Shown: one piece after another, positions 50,343 to 63,700 of the stretch | How positions within the stretch are numbered: the stretch's first letter is position 1 | Layout of the letters: every line of letters begins with the position of its first letter | Assembly: GCA_027574665.1 (NCBI GenBank) | Contig: CM050659.1 | Span: forward strand, 20,995,001 to 21,059,000 | Length of the DNA: 64,000 nucleotides | Source: Rhynochetos jubatus | Lineage: Eukaryota > Chordata > Aves > Eurypygiformes > Rhynochetidae | Direction: 5' to 3' | Notes under the pieces: generated by a model | Told to the model about the DNA's origin: nothing | The model's input: the letters and a program-made list of their open reading frames with translations, nothing else | The model's database searches: none | Position numbers and translations under genes: made by a program

Positions 50343-52851
50343 CTTTAACTCCTGCTTTCCAGTAATCCTGCTAACCACTCAGCAAAAGACAGGACAGGCA
50401 ACCCTCCAGATGCTCTTCTTAAAAACTTCCTACAATTTTAACAATATTTAATGAAGAAAATAGTTTTAAAATATCCATCTCTTTTCAATTTATTCTAACC
50501 TTCAAAGCCTGCATGTCTTCAAAGACAATTTCCACTTCTTCTGAGGATTATTATTTAAACCAAGTACTATTAAATAATATTAAATCAGTACATTTGCAAA
50601 GAAAATAATTGAAGTCACACTAGGTATAAGAAGAGGAGTATGAGTGCCCTGACCTTTTAATTAAATGATTAATACTAGTCAGCAACAATATGTTGAAATG
50701 ACAAAGGAAAATTGACCTTTTTATGTCTTCACTAAGAATGGAAACAGGGCACCATCAGCATTTAAACCTTTCCAAATCTTAAGTTAGAGAACCACTCACC
50801 TCAAAGACCATTCACAACAAAATCCTTCCAAGTTCAGCAGTACTAAGATACGTACAGTATATATATGGAATACACACTCTGCTCAGTGCATGGAAAACCA
50901 GCTCTTCTCAAAAGTTACCGAGGAAAAAAAAAGGTCAGTCTGTCTGTTATATTTTGCTAGTATTTGTCTTAAAGTCTAATAAAGTGTATTCCTCTGAAAC
51001 AGATGGACTCAGCATCAGTGACTCTGTCAAAGCCATCATGGAAGTGAGTGACCAAAGAGTCTAGATATATACCTGACTACTCACTGAAGCAATGAATACT
51101 AACAATGGAAGTGAAAGGCAGATTGTAGGGCTTTCTTGCCTAGTTGTAAACCCACAGTTACAAAAATAAAGACACATAAAAGAAAGGTGAGGGGCCAGCA
51201 CATAAAGAAAATGAAAGCTGTTTTAGGCAAAGAAAGTAAAATGTCTCTTTTTTTTTTTTAAAAAGAGTTCTCTAACTTTCTACATTTTGAAGTATAGCTT
51301 TCAAACTGAATTAATTCCAACTAGAACAATAGGTTAAGGTCTTCTTGTTATCTTAACCCAAGGAATTTACAAGGTTTGAGTGTTTACACCCTGAATGAAG
51401 CAGAGATAAAAAGGAAATTGAAACTTACAGATTTTTTTTCTTTGTGGGTTATTCCTTAAATAAACTATGTAAGTTTCAAGTGCACAATGACACTCAAGTC
51501 TCTGCAGTAGCTATATAGCATAAAACTCTGAAATGTATACTACCAAATATATAGGCTTCCTCTACAATTTACTTGTGAACCAAGTAGGTAGATGGAGTGT
51601 ATCTCACTGTGAGCTACATCTTTATAGAGATCCTCCAACGTAGTCATATTCTTTCTAAGTAGCATATCTAATCTAATCTCTGGAATTTTGTTTTACACTT
51701 TTTTCTACGACTGAGTAAGTCCAAGACTATAACTTCTGGCAGTATTGTTGTACACCCACACAGTTCTAAAAGAAGTCTAAACCATACTTCTATTTTCTTT
51801 GATAATATCCAGCTCTTTAATTAGATCAAGGCCAGTATCAGTTCAATACCTGAGATACTGTTGTGGCAGAAGACTATCCCCCGCACTAAACAGAAGGGAA
51901 GTCAAGGATATTGAAACTTTTCCATCACCTCTTATTAATATCCCAGTCATCAAAATGCATGACCTTGCTACAGATCATCTGGAACTTCTTTAAACCCATT
52001 TTATTGTGCCAACTTTTAGCTATACTTGGTTTGTACTCCTATGTTTATTTTGATCATCTGTTTTTCCATCCTTTAACACATAACAGTGATATAAATACAC
52101 CTTCCCAAGGATGAATACCAGTAACACAGCTACAGTAAGCAATATGCGCATCCGTATTTTTATAATAGCTCATAGGCTACATTTCATGGTTTGTTTGCTT
52201 ACCTGTTTTTCCTGCCAACACAGAAATAACTTCTGCTTCATTAGAATAATTTCAAATGTAGGAATACATATACCGAAAGAAACCACCCTATTTCATTTTT
52301 ATTTCATTTAAACCATATTCTTAGAAGTCTGCAGCATACACTCAGTTCTATGTCTTCCCATAAAATCCATCTGAACACAAAAGTGAAATGAGCTGTACAG
52401 CACTTCCATATCAAAAGAAATCAGTAAAAGCTCTACCTAGCGAGCTGCTACATCTGACTTTGAATCTGAGTTCCACAGCATGAATGTACAGCCACCTCAC
52501 ATTGATATGGCATTTTCAGCTACCATAACATCCAATTCATTGATATTTTCGATTTTTTGTAGCTATTTCTATCTAGAGACAAAATGGGTTCAAAAATTTA
52601 AACTATATAGCTAAAAATGCAAAAAGCCCAAGGGGTAATCTTAAGAGTCAGACACTGCAGCATCAGACACAAGATACATCTCTAAGTGAGCTCATGTTCA
52701 GACATTTTGTCCCTCAACCGTTAGGACAGTTAAATAAAACCAGACCTATAGTTCTTTGCTATCTTAAGACTAATTTCCACTATGTTGCTTTGAGAACTTG
52801 ACCAAGATGACAGCTGCTTGCCAGTGCCAACGACTTACTGGCTTTTGTGGA

Positions 52852-52869
52852 TTTTTTTTTTTTTTTTTT
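52852..52869. repeat. Poly-T tract (18)
   Basis: Uninterrupted run of 18 T, read directly. No element is identified beside it. Confidence 0.95.
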
Positions 52870-54787
52870 ACATTTGCAACAACGAGGCATGAAAAAGATA
52901 GAAAAAACCCTTACCTCTTCATTTCTAATTTATCACAGTTTTGTTATCTAACCCTGAAGTGAAAGAAATTATATGCACTTTCCCACATTTGTTTCTCATC
53001 TCTGCAAATCCCAGTGGCTCCACAGTCTCAAATGCGAGATAATCTTTAGATCAATGAGGGCGGATGTAAAACTCTTGCTAAGCCATGTTTTCCCAGCTGG
53101 GGGTAAATTCACTTGCCTGTATGTAAAATTTCCTAATTAGAAATGTCAAGTCTCTGTTAAAAGCTTCCAGAAATTGATGCTGAGCTCTATGAAAACTTAA
53201 CCATTCCATAGCTGGGTCTTATCTGACTAGTCAGGAGAAACTTTCCTATATTGTTTATAATTAGGGATATTAGAATCAAGCACTTCAAATGTGCTCTATC
53301 TACCCTGTTTAATGCACCCTCTTTGCCTTGCAGTGTTAGACTCTGATTAATGAATATCTGCTGGCCTAAGGTCCCTTGTTAATGGGAAGCCTTGATGGAA
53401 CCTTACAGAACATTAACACCTAACGCGACTGCCCTTCAAACTACTACTAGATGTGAGTCTCTGCATATCAGCTATAACAAGAGCCCTTTACACCCCACTT
53501 GGGTTGTGCCTCAGGAAAATCAGAGCTCTTGTACTCACTCCAGATGTGGGTGTCCATGGAGGGCAGATGCTCACATCCCAGAGACTCACAAGAGCCCAGT
53601 TTAAACAGAGCAAGTAGGAAAACCTTTGATTACCAGCCCACTCAATATTGCTCAGATCAGAAGGGAGGTTTTTTCAGTGCCTTTATGTTCTTACCATCGG
53701 TGGTGTATCTATTGATATTCTGATTTAAATGTGAGACTCAGCATAATGTGAAGACATTTTAGAATAAGGAAACAGTTACAAGTAATAACAACTTTCCAGT
53801 GGTAAAACTCTTATTCAGAATGATATAGTAAAATCACAGAATGTTGGTATTGGTGGAGCGGGAGGAATGGATTTAAAGACTTGCACAGAGATAGAGTTGC
53901 GACTCTACATCCCAATGGTTCCCACTTATGGACGTATAAACCACGAGCAAGCTCACTGAAGCAGAAGCAAAAACACAGTCTTGAAAACGTGAATGTTGTA
54001 TAATGCTAGAATCGTGGCCATGGCATTCATCTGACCCTCCTTTTAACTAAGGAGTTATGGTCATCTTAAAACACAATGCTCAGAATCTGAAATTTAAAAC
54101 GATTCAAGACAAGCGAGTCATACTCAGATTCTTCAAAGAAAAAGCAAATTTGGATTCATCTTCCCAGTTAACAAATTCCTACCAAGGTGTTCAGTCAGAT
54201 ATTTTCTGAACTACAAGTTAGAAAGCAGAATTTGTTAAAACAAGTTATATTATGAGCTGATCTTGAAAGTACCATCAACATTTAGCATAATTCCTACAAA
54301 ATACTCTGAGGTTTGGACAGCTTCAGCTCTCTCCAGTAGACAGCCCAGGCAGAAAAAAGCTCACAAATCACAGCCAACCCCCACCCCCCATACTGCTGCC
54401 AGCCTCACTTTTAACATCTACGAAATACAGCAAAAAGCCTTATTTCTGCCTGTTTATCCAACGAGAACTATTGACATTTCCCCAAACAAAATAATGCCAG
54501 AAGTCACCTGTGTTTTTTCATCTATCTGAGCTTTCACATACAGTATCAGTAATTGCCCTCCCTGCTTAGGCTGGTATCTATGAAATAACCTGTGTTTCAC
54601 TCCCACTTGCAGAGCTCCAGTTATTGCTGTGATTAGGTGGTGAATAAGTATAGGGCTTCAGGCCTCGAGTGCTATTCTCTCCTTATGAACAATCAAACAA
54701 CTGAACTGTTTTCTTCATACAATGGCTGGAAACCTTAAACTTGTGCTCATTCTTTTTCTCCCCATAAGAAATAAAAATCATGGAAGG

Positions 54788-54805
54788 AAAAAAAAAAAAA
54801 AAAAA
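54788..54805. repeat. Poly-A tract (18)
   Basis: Uninterrupted run of 18 A, read directly. No retroposed sequence is recognised upstream. Confidence 0.95.
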
Positions 54806-55411
54806 GAAGTTAAAGCAGCTTTTTTTTCCCCACACTTTAAGTGAAATAACAGGCTAAAATGTGATGTCTCTACCACAGTGTGAAATGGCTTTCAAATAAT
54901 GGGAAGACATGAAAGTGGATGCCACAAACGATAAGTAAAATGCTTCCCAGGAAGGCAGCAGTTTCATTACAGTAAGCAAAAAATAAACGCATCTTCGAAA
55001 AGCAAACAGATTTGGACCATAAACAGGGGTCCAAAGGATTGTTCAAAAGCTCACCATTTGACTCCAGTGCTCACACATAACAAATATCCTTTTGTTCTCT
55101 TTCTTTCTACCTGTACATAATAGCTACTTAGAGGGTTTCAAAGACAAGTAACACCATAATTGGAAAAGGAAATACAATGGTTTATGTCAGTAGTGAAATT
55201 TCCATTTAAGAAAGGCTACTAAAACCTGGATAACCTGCCCTTAAAAGAATAAAAGTTAGATGGGCTCTAGTGACAGTAATTAAGATTAAGGGAGACCCTT
55301 CTTCTTGTATCATTATAAAAGCAGGCTGTAGTTACAGCAGAAAAATAAAAAAGTGTAAGAAAGCATTTCTTCACACAGTGTATAATCAGCATGTGGCATT
55401 CACAGAGGAAG

Positions 55412-55984
55412 TCACAGTCACCCATGGTGACCAGCAACTCAGCCTCACAGAGCCACTCACTCACTCCCCCAGGTGGGATGGGGGGGAGGATTAGAAGGGT
55501 AAAAGTGATGAAGAGACAAAGACAGTTCAACAGGTGAAGCAAAAGCCACACACACAAGCAAAGCAAATCAGGGAATTAAGGCCCACTTCCCACGGACAGG
55601 CAGGTGTTCAGCCATCCCCAGTAAAGCAGGGCTCCGTCATGTAACAGTGACTTGGGAAGACCAATGCCATCACTCCGCATGCACCCCCAATTCCTCCTCC
55701 TTCCCCAGCTTTACATGCTGAGCATGAGGCCATATGGTCTGGGATATCCCTTTGGTCAGCTGGGGTCAGCTGTCCCGGCTGTGTCCTCTCCCGATTTCTT
55801 GTGCACCCCCAGCCCAGTCGCTGGTGGGGTGTGAGGAGCAGAAAAAGCCTTGACTGTGTGTCAGCACTGCTCAGCAGTAATGAAAACATCCCTGGGTGAT
55901 CAGCACTGTTTCCAGCACAAATCCAAACCACAGCTCCATAGCAGCTACTGTGGAGAAATTAACTGTCCCGGCCAAAGCAGCACA
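55412..55984 (-). mobile_element. Solo LTR of an avian endogenous retrovirus, reverse orientation
   Basis: On the minus strand the element starts TGTGCTGCTTTGGCCGGGAC and ends near 55412 in CAGCAACTCAGC-type sequence (plus-strand reading). In minus-strand order: an AGTAGCTGCTATGGAGCTG-like 5' part; AGTGCTGATCACCCAGGGAT followed by GTTTTC; GACACAGCCGGGACAGCTGA; a TATA-like TGCTCAGCATGTAAAGC; GAGTGATGGCATTGGTCTTC followed by CCAAG; GGAGCCCTGCTTTACTGG; GGCTGAACACCTGCC; TTTGCTTGTGTGTGTGGCTT followed by TTGCTTCACC, then the poly-A end region. This matches a common avian LTR related to, but distinct from, the one at 49.69 kb. Only the LTR is present. It has moderate divergence, with no sign of the viral internal region on either side. 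Confidence 0.87.
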
Positions 55985-57543
55985 CGTGGGAGAGCCAAGA
56001 GGTGTTAGCTAATGTTCCCCCCTAGCAACATTTGCAGACTCTCAGGAGGAGCAGGTAATCACTTGTCGGCTCTGGGTGACAGGGGATCACCAGGAGAGCT
56101 GGAAGGGAACCCACCCCCAAGACTGTGTTGTAACCTCTGAAGCACCAGGATCAGATGTCTGCCATATTCAATATCCAGCTGGATATTGATGGTGATAAGT
56201 TTATGTCACTTCTTATCATTATATTACTGCGTGTTTGAACTTCTTCCTTGAAATAGGATCTTCCCCCAGTCCAAAACCCCAAATAATCAGAACGGAAAAG
56301 GTTTTGTACCAAAAACAAAAGAGCTGATGAGTTCAGGAACTGATACATTTGCCTGCTAGGAATAAAATATTTCGGAGCAGGACAGAATGAGGGTTTCACC
56401 CTTTTCCTTGCTGGGGGGTGAAGTACCTGCAAGCCACTCCTGCCTAGCACATGGCCAAAGGGCTCTGCAGCCCCAGCACAGCCCCAGCAACAGCCGTCTG
56501 GCACAGCAGTGGGCAGAAAGCCTAGCAGATGTTCAGCCTTTTGGGGCACTTGGAGTTTAACGTACTCGTTGTCTCCAGCAGAATGAAATCAGCACATCGC
56601 AGATAGTTGCTTGGTGCTGGAAACAATATGTTGCTCTGACCAGTGGCTGAAAGAGCTACCAGGGCCATCCCACTGCTGAAGAGCTAATAGATTTGAGCAT
56701 TAGGCTCCTGGGTGTCTCTGTTGGCATGAAGCTGTCTGTAACAGGCATCAAAATTGTTAGTCACTGTCATGGGGAGCCTGATGTAATTAGCTACTGAGTG
56801 AACACATGTACAGCACTGGCAAGAGTTAGGTAAATAAGGAGAGGAAGCAAATGAGGACAATAAAACCAAAGACGGTTAAGAAGGCATCAATTTTGCCCCA
56901 CACATTTTTCAAGACTATCTTTAACAAGAAATTTAAGGTCAGCCAAAAATGTAGTAACCTCTGGTTGGTTATTGTTTGAAATCAGTCAAAACCAATGAAA
57001 GACACTTAACACCAGTATCATTAAGGCAAAAAAAATACCTAACAAAAAAAAAAATTCTTTCCTCTTCTTCATCTCAAACCCAAATTTTCCCATGTTCTTT
57101 CAGACACCTGTTAAAATTAGCCATGACCTATTGAGATGTGTCATTGTGACAGACAAGAGAAAATGCCACATTGTCAAAAAGTAGTTCTGAAATGTGCTTA
57201 AACTAAGGAGAAAATTGGAATTTGGGGAATGAATTCTTATTTCTTGCTGACTGTGGTTTTCACAGATTTTAATTAGATATCTATCATTCCCATAATCACT
57301 ACTGTAATTACAGAGAGTTATGAAATGCTGGAAGTGGTTCTTCATTATTCAAAGGAAAAAAAAAAAAAAAAAAAAAGAAACCTCAAGTTTCTGTCCTGAA
57401 TTTGCTACTGGGTACTCCTGACCCAAACTCAGCTGTGACCAGGTTGCATCTGTACAAATCAAAATTTGGGTTGGCATTTTGCTATTGCAAGAATTAATCC
57501 TACACAATGAACTCTTCCTCCAAAACATTCACCCTTCAATACA
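55985..57543. other. Unique non-coding sequence between LTR copies
   Basis: No gene is recognised. The minus-strand frame at 56151-56549 (132 codons) has no domain I know. A run of 21 A lies at 57356-57376. The interval contains no retroviral internal sequence, so the LTRs on either side are not the two ends of one provirus. Confidence 0.6.
57356..57376. repeat. Poly-A tract (21), longest homopolymer in the window
   Basis: Run of 21 A, read directly. It lies about 170 bases before the LTR fragment at 57.54 kb. Confidence 0.95.
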
Positions 57544-57735
57544 ACAAGCTGGGAGGGGACACAGCCAGGAGAGCTGACCCAAAGTGACCAAAGGGACATT
57601 TCAAGCTATCAAATGTCATGCCCAGTATATAAGCCAGGAGGTGGGCCAGGGAACATGTTGGTTGGTGTTCCCATTCACTCTCTCGGTCATTCTCTCGCTC
57701 ACTGGGGCTCGCAGCATTTCCAGCAACGATGTGGG
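57544..57735 (+). mobile_element. Partial avian LTR copy
   Basis: This segment begins abruptly inside an LTR at CAAGCTGGGAGGGGACACAG and continues CCAGGAGAGCTGACC, ACCAAAGGGACATTTCA, a TATA-like CAGTATATAAGCC (about 57624-57635), and a CTCTC-rich stretch. It then fades after about 190 bases. The first 58 bases differ at about three positions from the equivalent part of the 49.69-kb LTR (49898 onward), so the two belong to the same group. The 5' and 3' parts of the LTR are absent. It is a fossil fragment with no coding content. Confidence 0.75.
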
Positions 57736-60700
57736 CGCATCCTTATTTGAACTAAATCCATCCTCTTGAAGCAAACCATACTACCAGCCTCACAAAGAAT
57801 AGAATGAGTATTCTCATTAAAGACTTTAAATAACGGGCATTAATGAATGTAGCCTGCCCGTCTAGCATCACAAAGACATGGAGAACACTTTGCAAAAGTA
57901 CAACAGGCCCTTTGAACTGATAGGGAATTGTACATTGTAAGGCAAAAAATATAGCTAATCGTTCTGGGAGTGTGAAAGCGGCACAGTTCTTTTGAATTTG
58001 ACATTACTGTTATGCTATTAAATAAAATAGCAGCCCTAAGTTAAACAACGAACATCCTTTGAAAAGCCCACATATTTTACTTTTCTTCTGAAAAAAATTA
58101 AAACCACATGTATGAGAGTATTAATTAGAAACTGAAAATCAGCCCCATAGCCACAAGGGATTCCAAACTTCCAGGATCACTATTCCATTAATTTTTATTT
58201 GTTTCTAACAAATGGATGTTTAGGAAAAATTTTTGCTTGCTACCATGGTATTCCATACCAGTCATTTACTCTTCAAATCAGCAAGTCACAAGGTAGAGTT
58301 ATGCCATACTCTTTTTTTCCCTTCACCCACACAGCTCAGGAGTCACCAGAGGCTGTTTTTCCTCTTTCATCAAAACCACAAAGATTCAATAATCTGGTGA
58401 CCTAAAAACCTAAGCAAGCCTAATAAGAAAAATGAAAGTTTTCCCGCACAAAGACTAAGTCACTCTAAAATATTAATTCCTCCAACAGGAAGCTTATTCC
58501 AGCACCAAAGACAAGACAACACGTTTTATTCAGCACTGGAGAGAAGTACAGCATGTCTCTCCAGCCTAAAATCCAAACTGCTTTAGTGAATTATCATCAC
58601 TATATATTATTTGTTGCATTGGGAAGCCTTAGTTATTAAATGGCCCACGGCTGCTGCTGTGGCAACTGTTGGAGCAGGGATCACTCATACACACAGACCT
58701 ACTGTCTAGGAGATAAGATTATCTTCCTATTTATGAAAACATGAATAATTCTGAATATAATTATCCTAATAAACAAAGCCTAGAAAATACCATAGATTAT
58801 CAGGCATGAGGCACTATTGTGAAAGTTATTATAGCTCCAACTCAGTATGAATACTGCTTTTAGAAATAACACACTTACTTCTTTCAATTTCATCTTGGGA
58901 AAAATGAGGAGCTCCCACAGTCCAAAGGCATTTGTGTCCTTCAAGCCATCTGGGCTTTGGGGATACACGTTGAAGACTTGAGGTCAATACTAAATATTGT
59001 CTAGGTCAAGAGTACAACTCCAGCATTGTTCCTGAAAAGAGAAAATAAACAAATGCTTCCCTTAAAGCAGTCGCTAGGCTTTTATTTTCATTCATTTTCC
59101 TAAGGGAGCATGCTTAAGCAGTTATTATTTAATAAGGTTTTTAATGAAATATTTTTGCAGCAAAATACTATTTAACACAGATTTCATAATATTTCTTTTG
59201 AGATAATGCATTAGAAGAGAAACATCATCCACGTTTGTCCTTCAAATAGAGTTCTATAGCTCATGCTTCCTCTAAAGGAACGCACATTTTGGCTGCAGCT
59301 TTCTATATTCTTACTTTTGTCTGGCACTGTGCTGTGAAGCAAATAGATTGAGAGATGCAGCAATACGCATAACCTTTAGCTTAGCTGTTATCACAAGGAA
59401 AACAGTTACTGTTGCTATGGTTGTTTGGTCAAACTGTCACCCCATATCAACATTGTTAGTATTCACACTTGATAAAAAGATATCTTAAAAGAAGAGGAGG
59501 GGGGAAAGGAAAGCAAAATGCTCTATAGAAGGCGACCCAATTCTCATCTAATCTCTTTTAAAAATCTGCTGTGCTAATGCTACCTATATGCCTATCACTG
59601 AAATCATATAAGACTTCAAACAAGGGTAAGGTAAAGATAAATGGAAAATAATGAAAAAATGGAACATCCACGTATATTTTATCTGATTACAGTGATGTCT
59701 AGATTTTTATTTGTGAACCACCCATAACATATTTTCAAGGTCAGGAAAGTACTGTCTGAAAGAAATAAAAACAAAAAGCAAGGATGATTTTCAAGTACAT
59801 CTAAAGTGCATTAAATCTCTGTGCTATATGCTCCACAACCTGAAACCGATTCCCATATGAGACTATTATTTCTCAGCATCTTGTTAGTCTTGCTTTGCAC
59901 ATAACCTTGTGAACTACTCAGCTTTCTGAATAACTACCTTCAGCCCTAAAGGTGTACCGTCAACTTCTACGATTAGACTTGGAAATTTAATTTGAACTTT
60001 GTTTCAGACACAGCTGTACACAGCAAGTGTTTGAAAGTATTCCTGCAAGGTAAATTTTTAGACAATTCAACAGTCTAAACAGTGAAATACATGAGCCAAA
60101 CCAAAATTCAACAGATTCTACAACAAACCCATTCACCTGAGCTCAGATACAAGTGCAGACCAAGTGCCTTTTATTCACAGATTTCATAGCAGTGGAGATG
60201 CCAGCCCCCAGTGAGGGCCAAAGAAGATTACATAAGGAACAGGGCTCCCATTAAGCATAAACACACTACAGATCACTAATACATGCTGACAAGATGCTTT
60301 TCGCTGCTTTCTTTCCTCCTTTATCCTTTTTTCAAAGAAGCCAAACTCTGGTAATATCAACTCTACTATAAGAATAGTGAAGGCACAACACAGCACTGGG
60401 ACCTGTCCTCCCCACAAACCTCCTCTCAGCTGCTCCCCATGCTTTCATCACATACTGTCTTTACTTTCCTGGTCCACAGTGTCAAAAAATACCAGCAGTC
60501 CTGATCCTGTTTACTTGGAAACTCCCAGATACCATTTTGCACTCGTACCTGTGGAGCTAATTTCAGTGATTCACTGTGGATATTTACCCTGCAGGTGCTA
60601 CCCCTCACCATGGAGGCTGCTTGCTAAGGGCAGACACATGTGCTGTGTTGGTAAGTAAGACAAACTTCTCTGCTTAGCAGAACTCTAAAAGCCCAGATGA

Positions 60701-63700
60701 GGAACAGGTATACTCATCTTCACCTCTAGCCTTGCTTATCACCCAGCTAAACACTGCTCACAAGGGACCAAGTGTGTAATGACACCATGCAGCCCAGAGA
60801 CTTCTGTTAACAAACATCATCAGCTTCTTGGTCTTCATCATGGTCCAGGTCTCCCAAGCACTTTGCTGTACCCACAAGTAATGTACTCATGTACACTGCT
60901 CACCCAGCTACGTCTGCAGCAAGACACAGAAGTTTGCTAGAGGAGTCTGTTTTCCTAAAAATTCATTTGCTCTGCTGTCTTCAGGAAATAGGATGACTGT
61001 TTCTGCCCTTCCAGGTATAATGGAGCCAATATTTTATCTGTTGCCTTCATGTGAAAGGGTGAGAAAGGTTGTTTTATTCCATCCTGGGGAAAAGGCACAG
61101 AAACTGTGCTTGCATATCACTGATTTGTGCCTATTGCTGCAGACAAACAAGTACACATGTAAATAAAAGTGGGCTTATTTATAAATGGTGACAAACCAGG
61201 TTCTTTCTGGTGTTTTAAAACAGACTCTCTCCTTTTACATAACTAAAACTAGTAGTTTCTTTCAACACTTCCCTAAAAATTCATCCCAAAACAGTGGCTT
61301 ACGGGAAGTTGTCTCCCACATCTGAAGTGGTAGCTATTACTTTGCCTCTGCACATCACTGCAATCCAGGTCATAGGTAAATATAAATTTATATATATCCC
61401 AGCAGTATTCAAATACAAAAACAAGGCTATATTTGAAAAGATAGAGTACTCTATAGAGTACCATCTCATCCTGGTAATGCATACATGCTGCTCAAGTAAT
61501 CAACATTTTGCTAGAAGTCTTTTTTGGCTCCACCCTAAGGCTCCATGTTTTATCCTGAACAAGTCTCAATCTTGATTACTACAGGACATGAGTTGCCACT
61601 TGCGTGTTTTGGAAAGCTAAGAGGAAAGCAGGACGCTGACAGTTAAAGTTGTTTGTAGGTTTGGAAGAAGTGAGGGGTAGGTCATAATAGGATCTCTGGA
61701 TGCAATAACAGCACAGTATATTTGAGCGTAAATAGAATAATCACTTATATCAGCAAGGTAGGCAAGACTGTATTTGCTCTGACATTAATGCATTTATTGA
61801 GTTAGTGTTCCTGAACTCAGTATACTAATTTATTTTTTACAGTGATTAGACCCCACTAGGAGAGAAGAAGAGAGAATGTGTGAGATTGACCACCTAACTG
61901 ATGACCAGCATTTCCACCAATTCATTGTAAGGCAGTTTGCAATTCTTCTCCCTCTCACACAGTGTCTGTGCCACTTAGCAACTCAGGAAAATCAAATGCA
62001 AAAGAAATGCATCGGAGAAATAAAAGGAAGAAAGTCCAAGCAAATACCTATTTATAATGTTTTTGTAAATCTCACTCAGGCACATCCGTCAGGCAAAAGG
62101 ATACAAACAAGCATTTTGTTCTCAGTTCTTTCTCTCTGATAGAAACTTGAGGCTCTACAGAAAAACAGAAAGCTACTTCAGCTCTCATCAAATCTCAAAA
62201 CAATTTCCAACCGTAAGAGAACTGTGAGTTGTGGAATATAACATAATAAAACCCAAGTATGATATGTTGCTCAGCTTAAACTCTCCCTCTAAGTCTGCCT
62301 GAGCTTCCTGTTAGCCATTCCAAACCAGCTCTGTAAGTCTCCCTCCAAGCTTTGGCAAGCATAATACTCTCTTGGAAGGTAAACAGGTGCGTTTGCCTGG
62401 AGTGAATTGGGCAGAGGGGTCGTGGGGGAGGACATGTCTGAGCACACTAGTATCTTTTATGTGCTCTGAAATCAAGGCAATTATAGATCATTTTCTAAAC
62501 TAGGGGCCAGCAAGTAATACTGGTGCAGCAAAAGGAGGTAAATAAATTAGGAAAAGACAACAATGTAAGAAACAGAAACATAAGAACGATTATGCTTCTG
62601 GGGCATTACATAGTCAAACAAGGATGAGGAATGACAAAAGCTAAAGTCAGCGTTAATGTGTCAAACTATTAAAGTTACTTTACATATCACGGAATCAAGA
62701 ACAGAGACAGGCACGAAGTTGCAAGGAAAAGCAGCTGAAAGGAAAGGGTAAGTACAGGGCCAGGGAGGATGGGGATGAGTTCTGAGCTGTCTGAGCAGTG
62801 GCGGACCGTACATAGGTACAGCTACTCAAGAATGAAATGTTGTTAATAAAAAATAGTTGGAGAACACGGTGAATGGCCAGCCCTGAACTTACTCAGGATC
62901 TTCTTCCAACTCTGTCTGAACATGTTGATTGTTAGGGGGTTTGTTTACTGTAAACAAACAATAAGCTTTTTCACAAGACACCGGCTAGCTGAGTACAAGC
63001 TCCACTTTTTGCCAAGGTGGAAATTTAGTGCCATGGCTGTTTCAGGACTCTAGGAATAGTTCTGCTCTCCCCAGCCCACTGCAGCAGGATGTGAGCAAGC
63101 TCTGCTCCTCCTTTAACTCAGCAGAACACGAACTTGCTCTGATCCAAAGTTGTGTGATTGTATTGTCTGCCAGCTCCAAGGCAGGCTGCACAGCTCCGGT
63201 TGGTACCACGCCAACTCGAGCACCGACCGCCTCGGGGCTGGCACCGCACAAGTCAGAGGCTACCAGCGCTGCACAGTACAGACCATCCCCTGCTCTCTTA
63301 GTCATGGTTTGCTTTGCTCTGGTTTCTACTGCTCAGCCAAGGACAGGCCCCAAGTGCAGAAAAGAGGCTACAAGGCATGTTGTGGCACCCACCGCCTGCA
63401 TGGCAGTCGGCAGGTGGTGACTGCTGCAAAGATCTTCAAAGTTTTGACACGAGTTTGTCCTAGAATGCAACAGCTTATTCACTTCAGCAACAGATGCTTT
63501 CTAGTTTATCCCCTAAACTAAGTAACTTATTAAACATCCAAACAGTCCTAGAGCTGCTAACTGGTCGTTATAGCATTGAGCTTCCTATTTCCATCACGTG
63601 CTACTGTTTATCATTCCTACCTTCATGCCATTTTTTACCAGGAAGTGGCAGTTCCATTCCACACAGTGTTAAAATGCAGTAATTTTCATCCAGGTTGAAA

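Larger units (their letters stand above)
50343..55411. other. Unique AT-rich non-coding sequence
   Basis: No gene or RNA is recognised. Homopolymers include 12 T at 51248-51259, 18 T at 52852-52869 and 18 A at 54788-54805. Part of 51.6-52.1 kb has the feel of a decayed repeat, but I could not match it to a family. Confidence 0.55.

Noticed and set aside
51590-52100. Sequence with the texture of a decayed LINE
   Set aside because: Landmarks could not be placed in order against CR1 or any other family from memory.
53834-53860. AATCACAGAATGTTGGTATT, faintly like a CR1 3' end
   Set aside because: The following sequence does not continue as CR1, so chance is likely.
55608-55931. Minus-strand open frame of 107 codons
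   Set aside because: It lies wholly inside the reverse-oriented solo LTR and is an incidental frame of LTR sequence.
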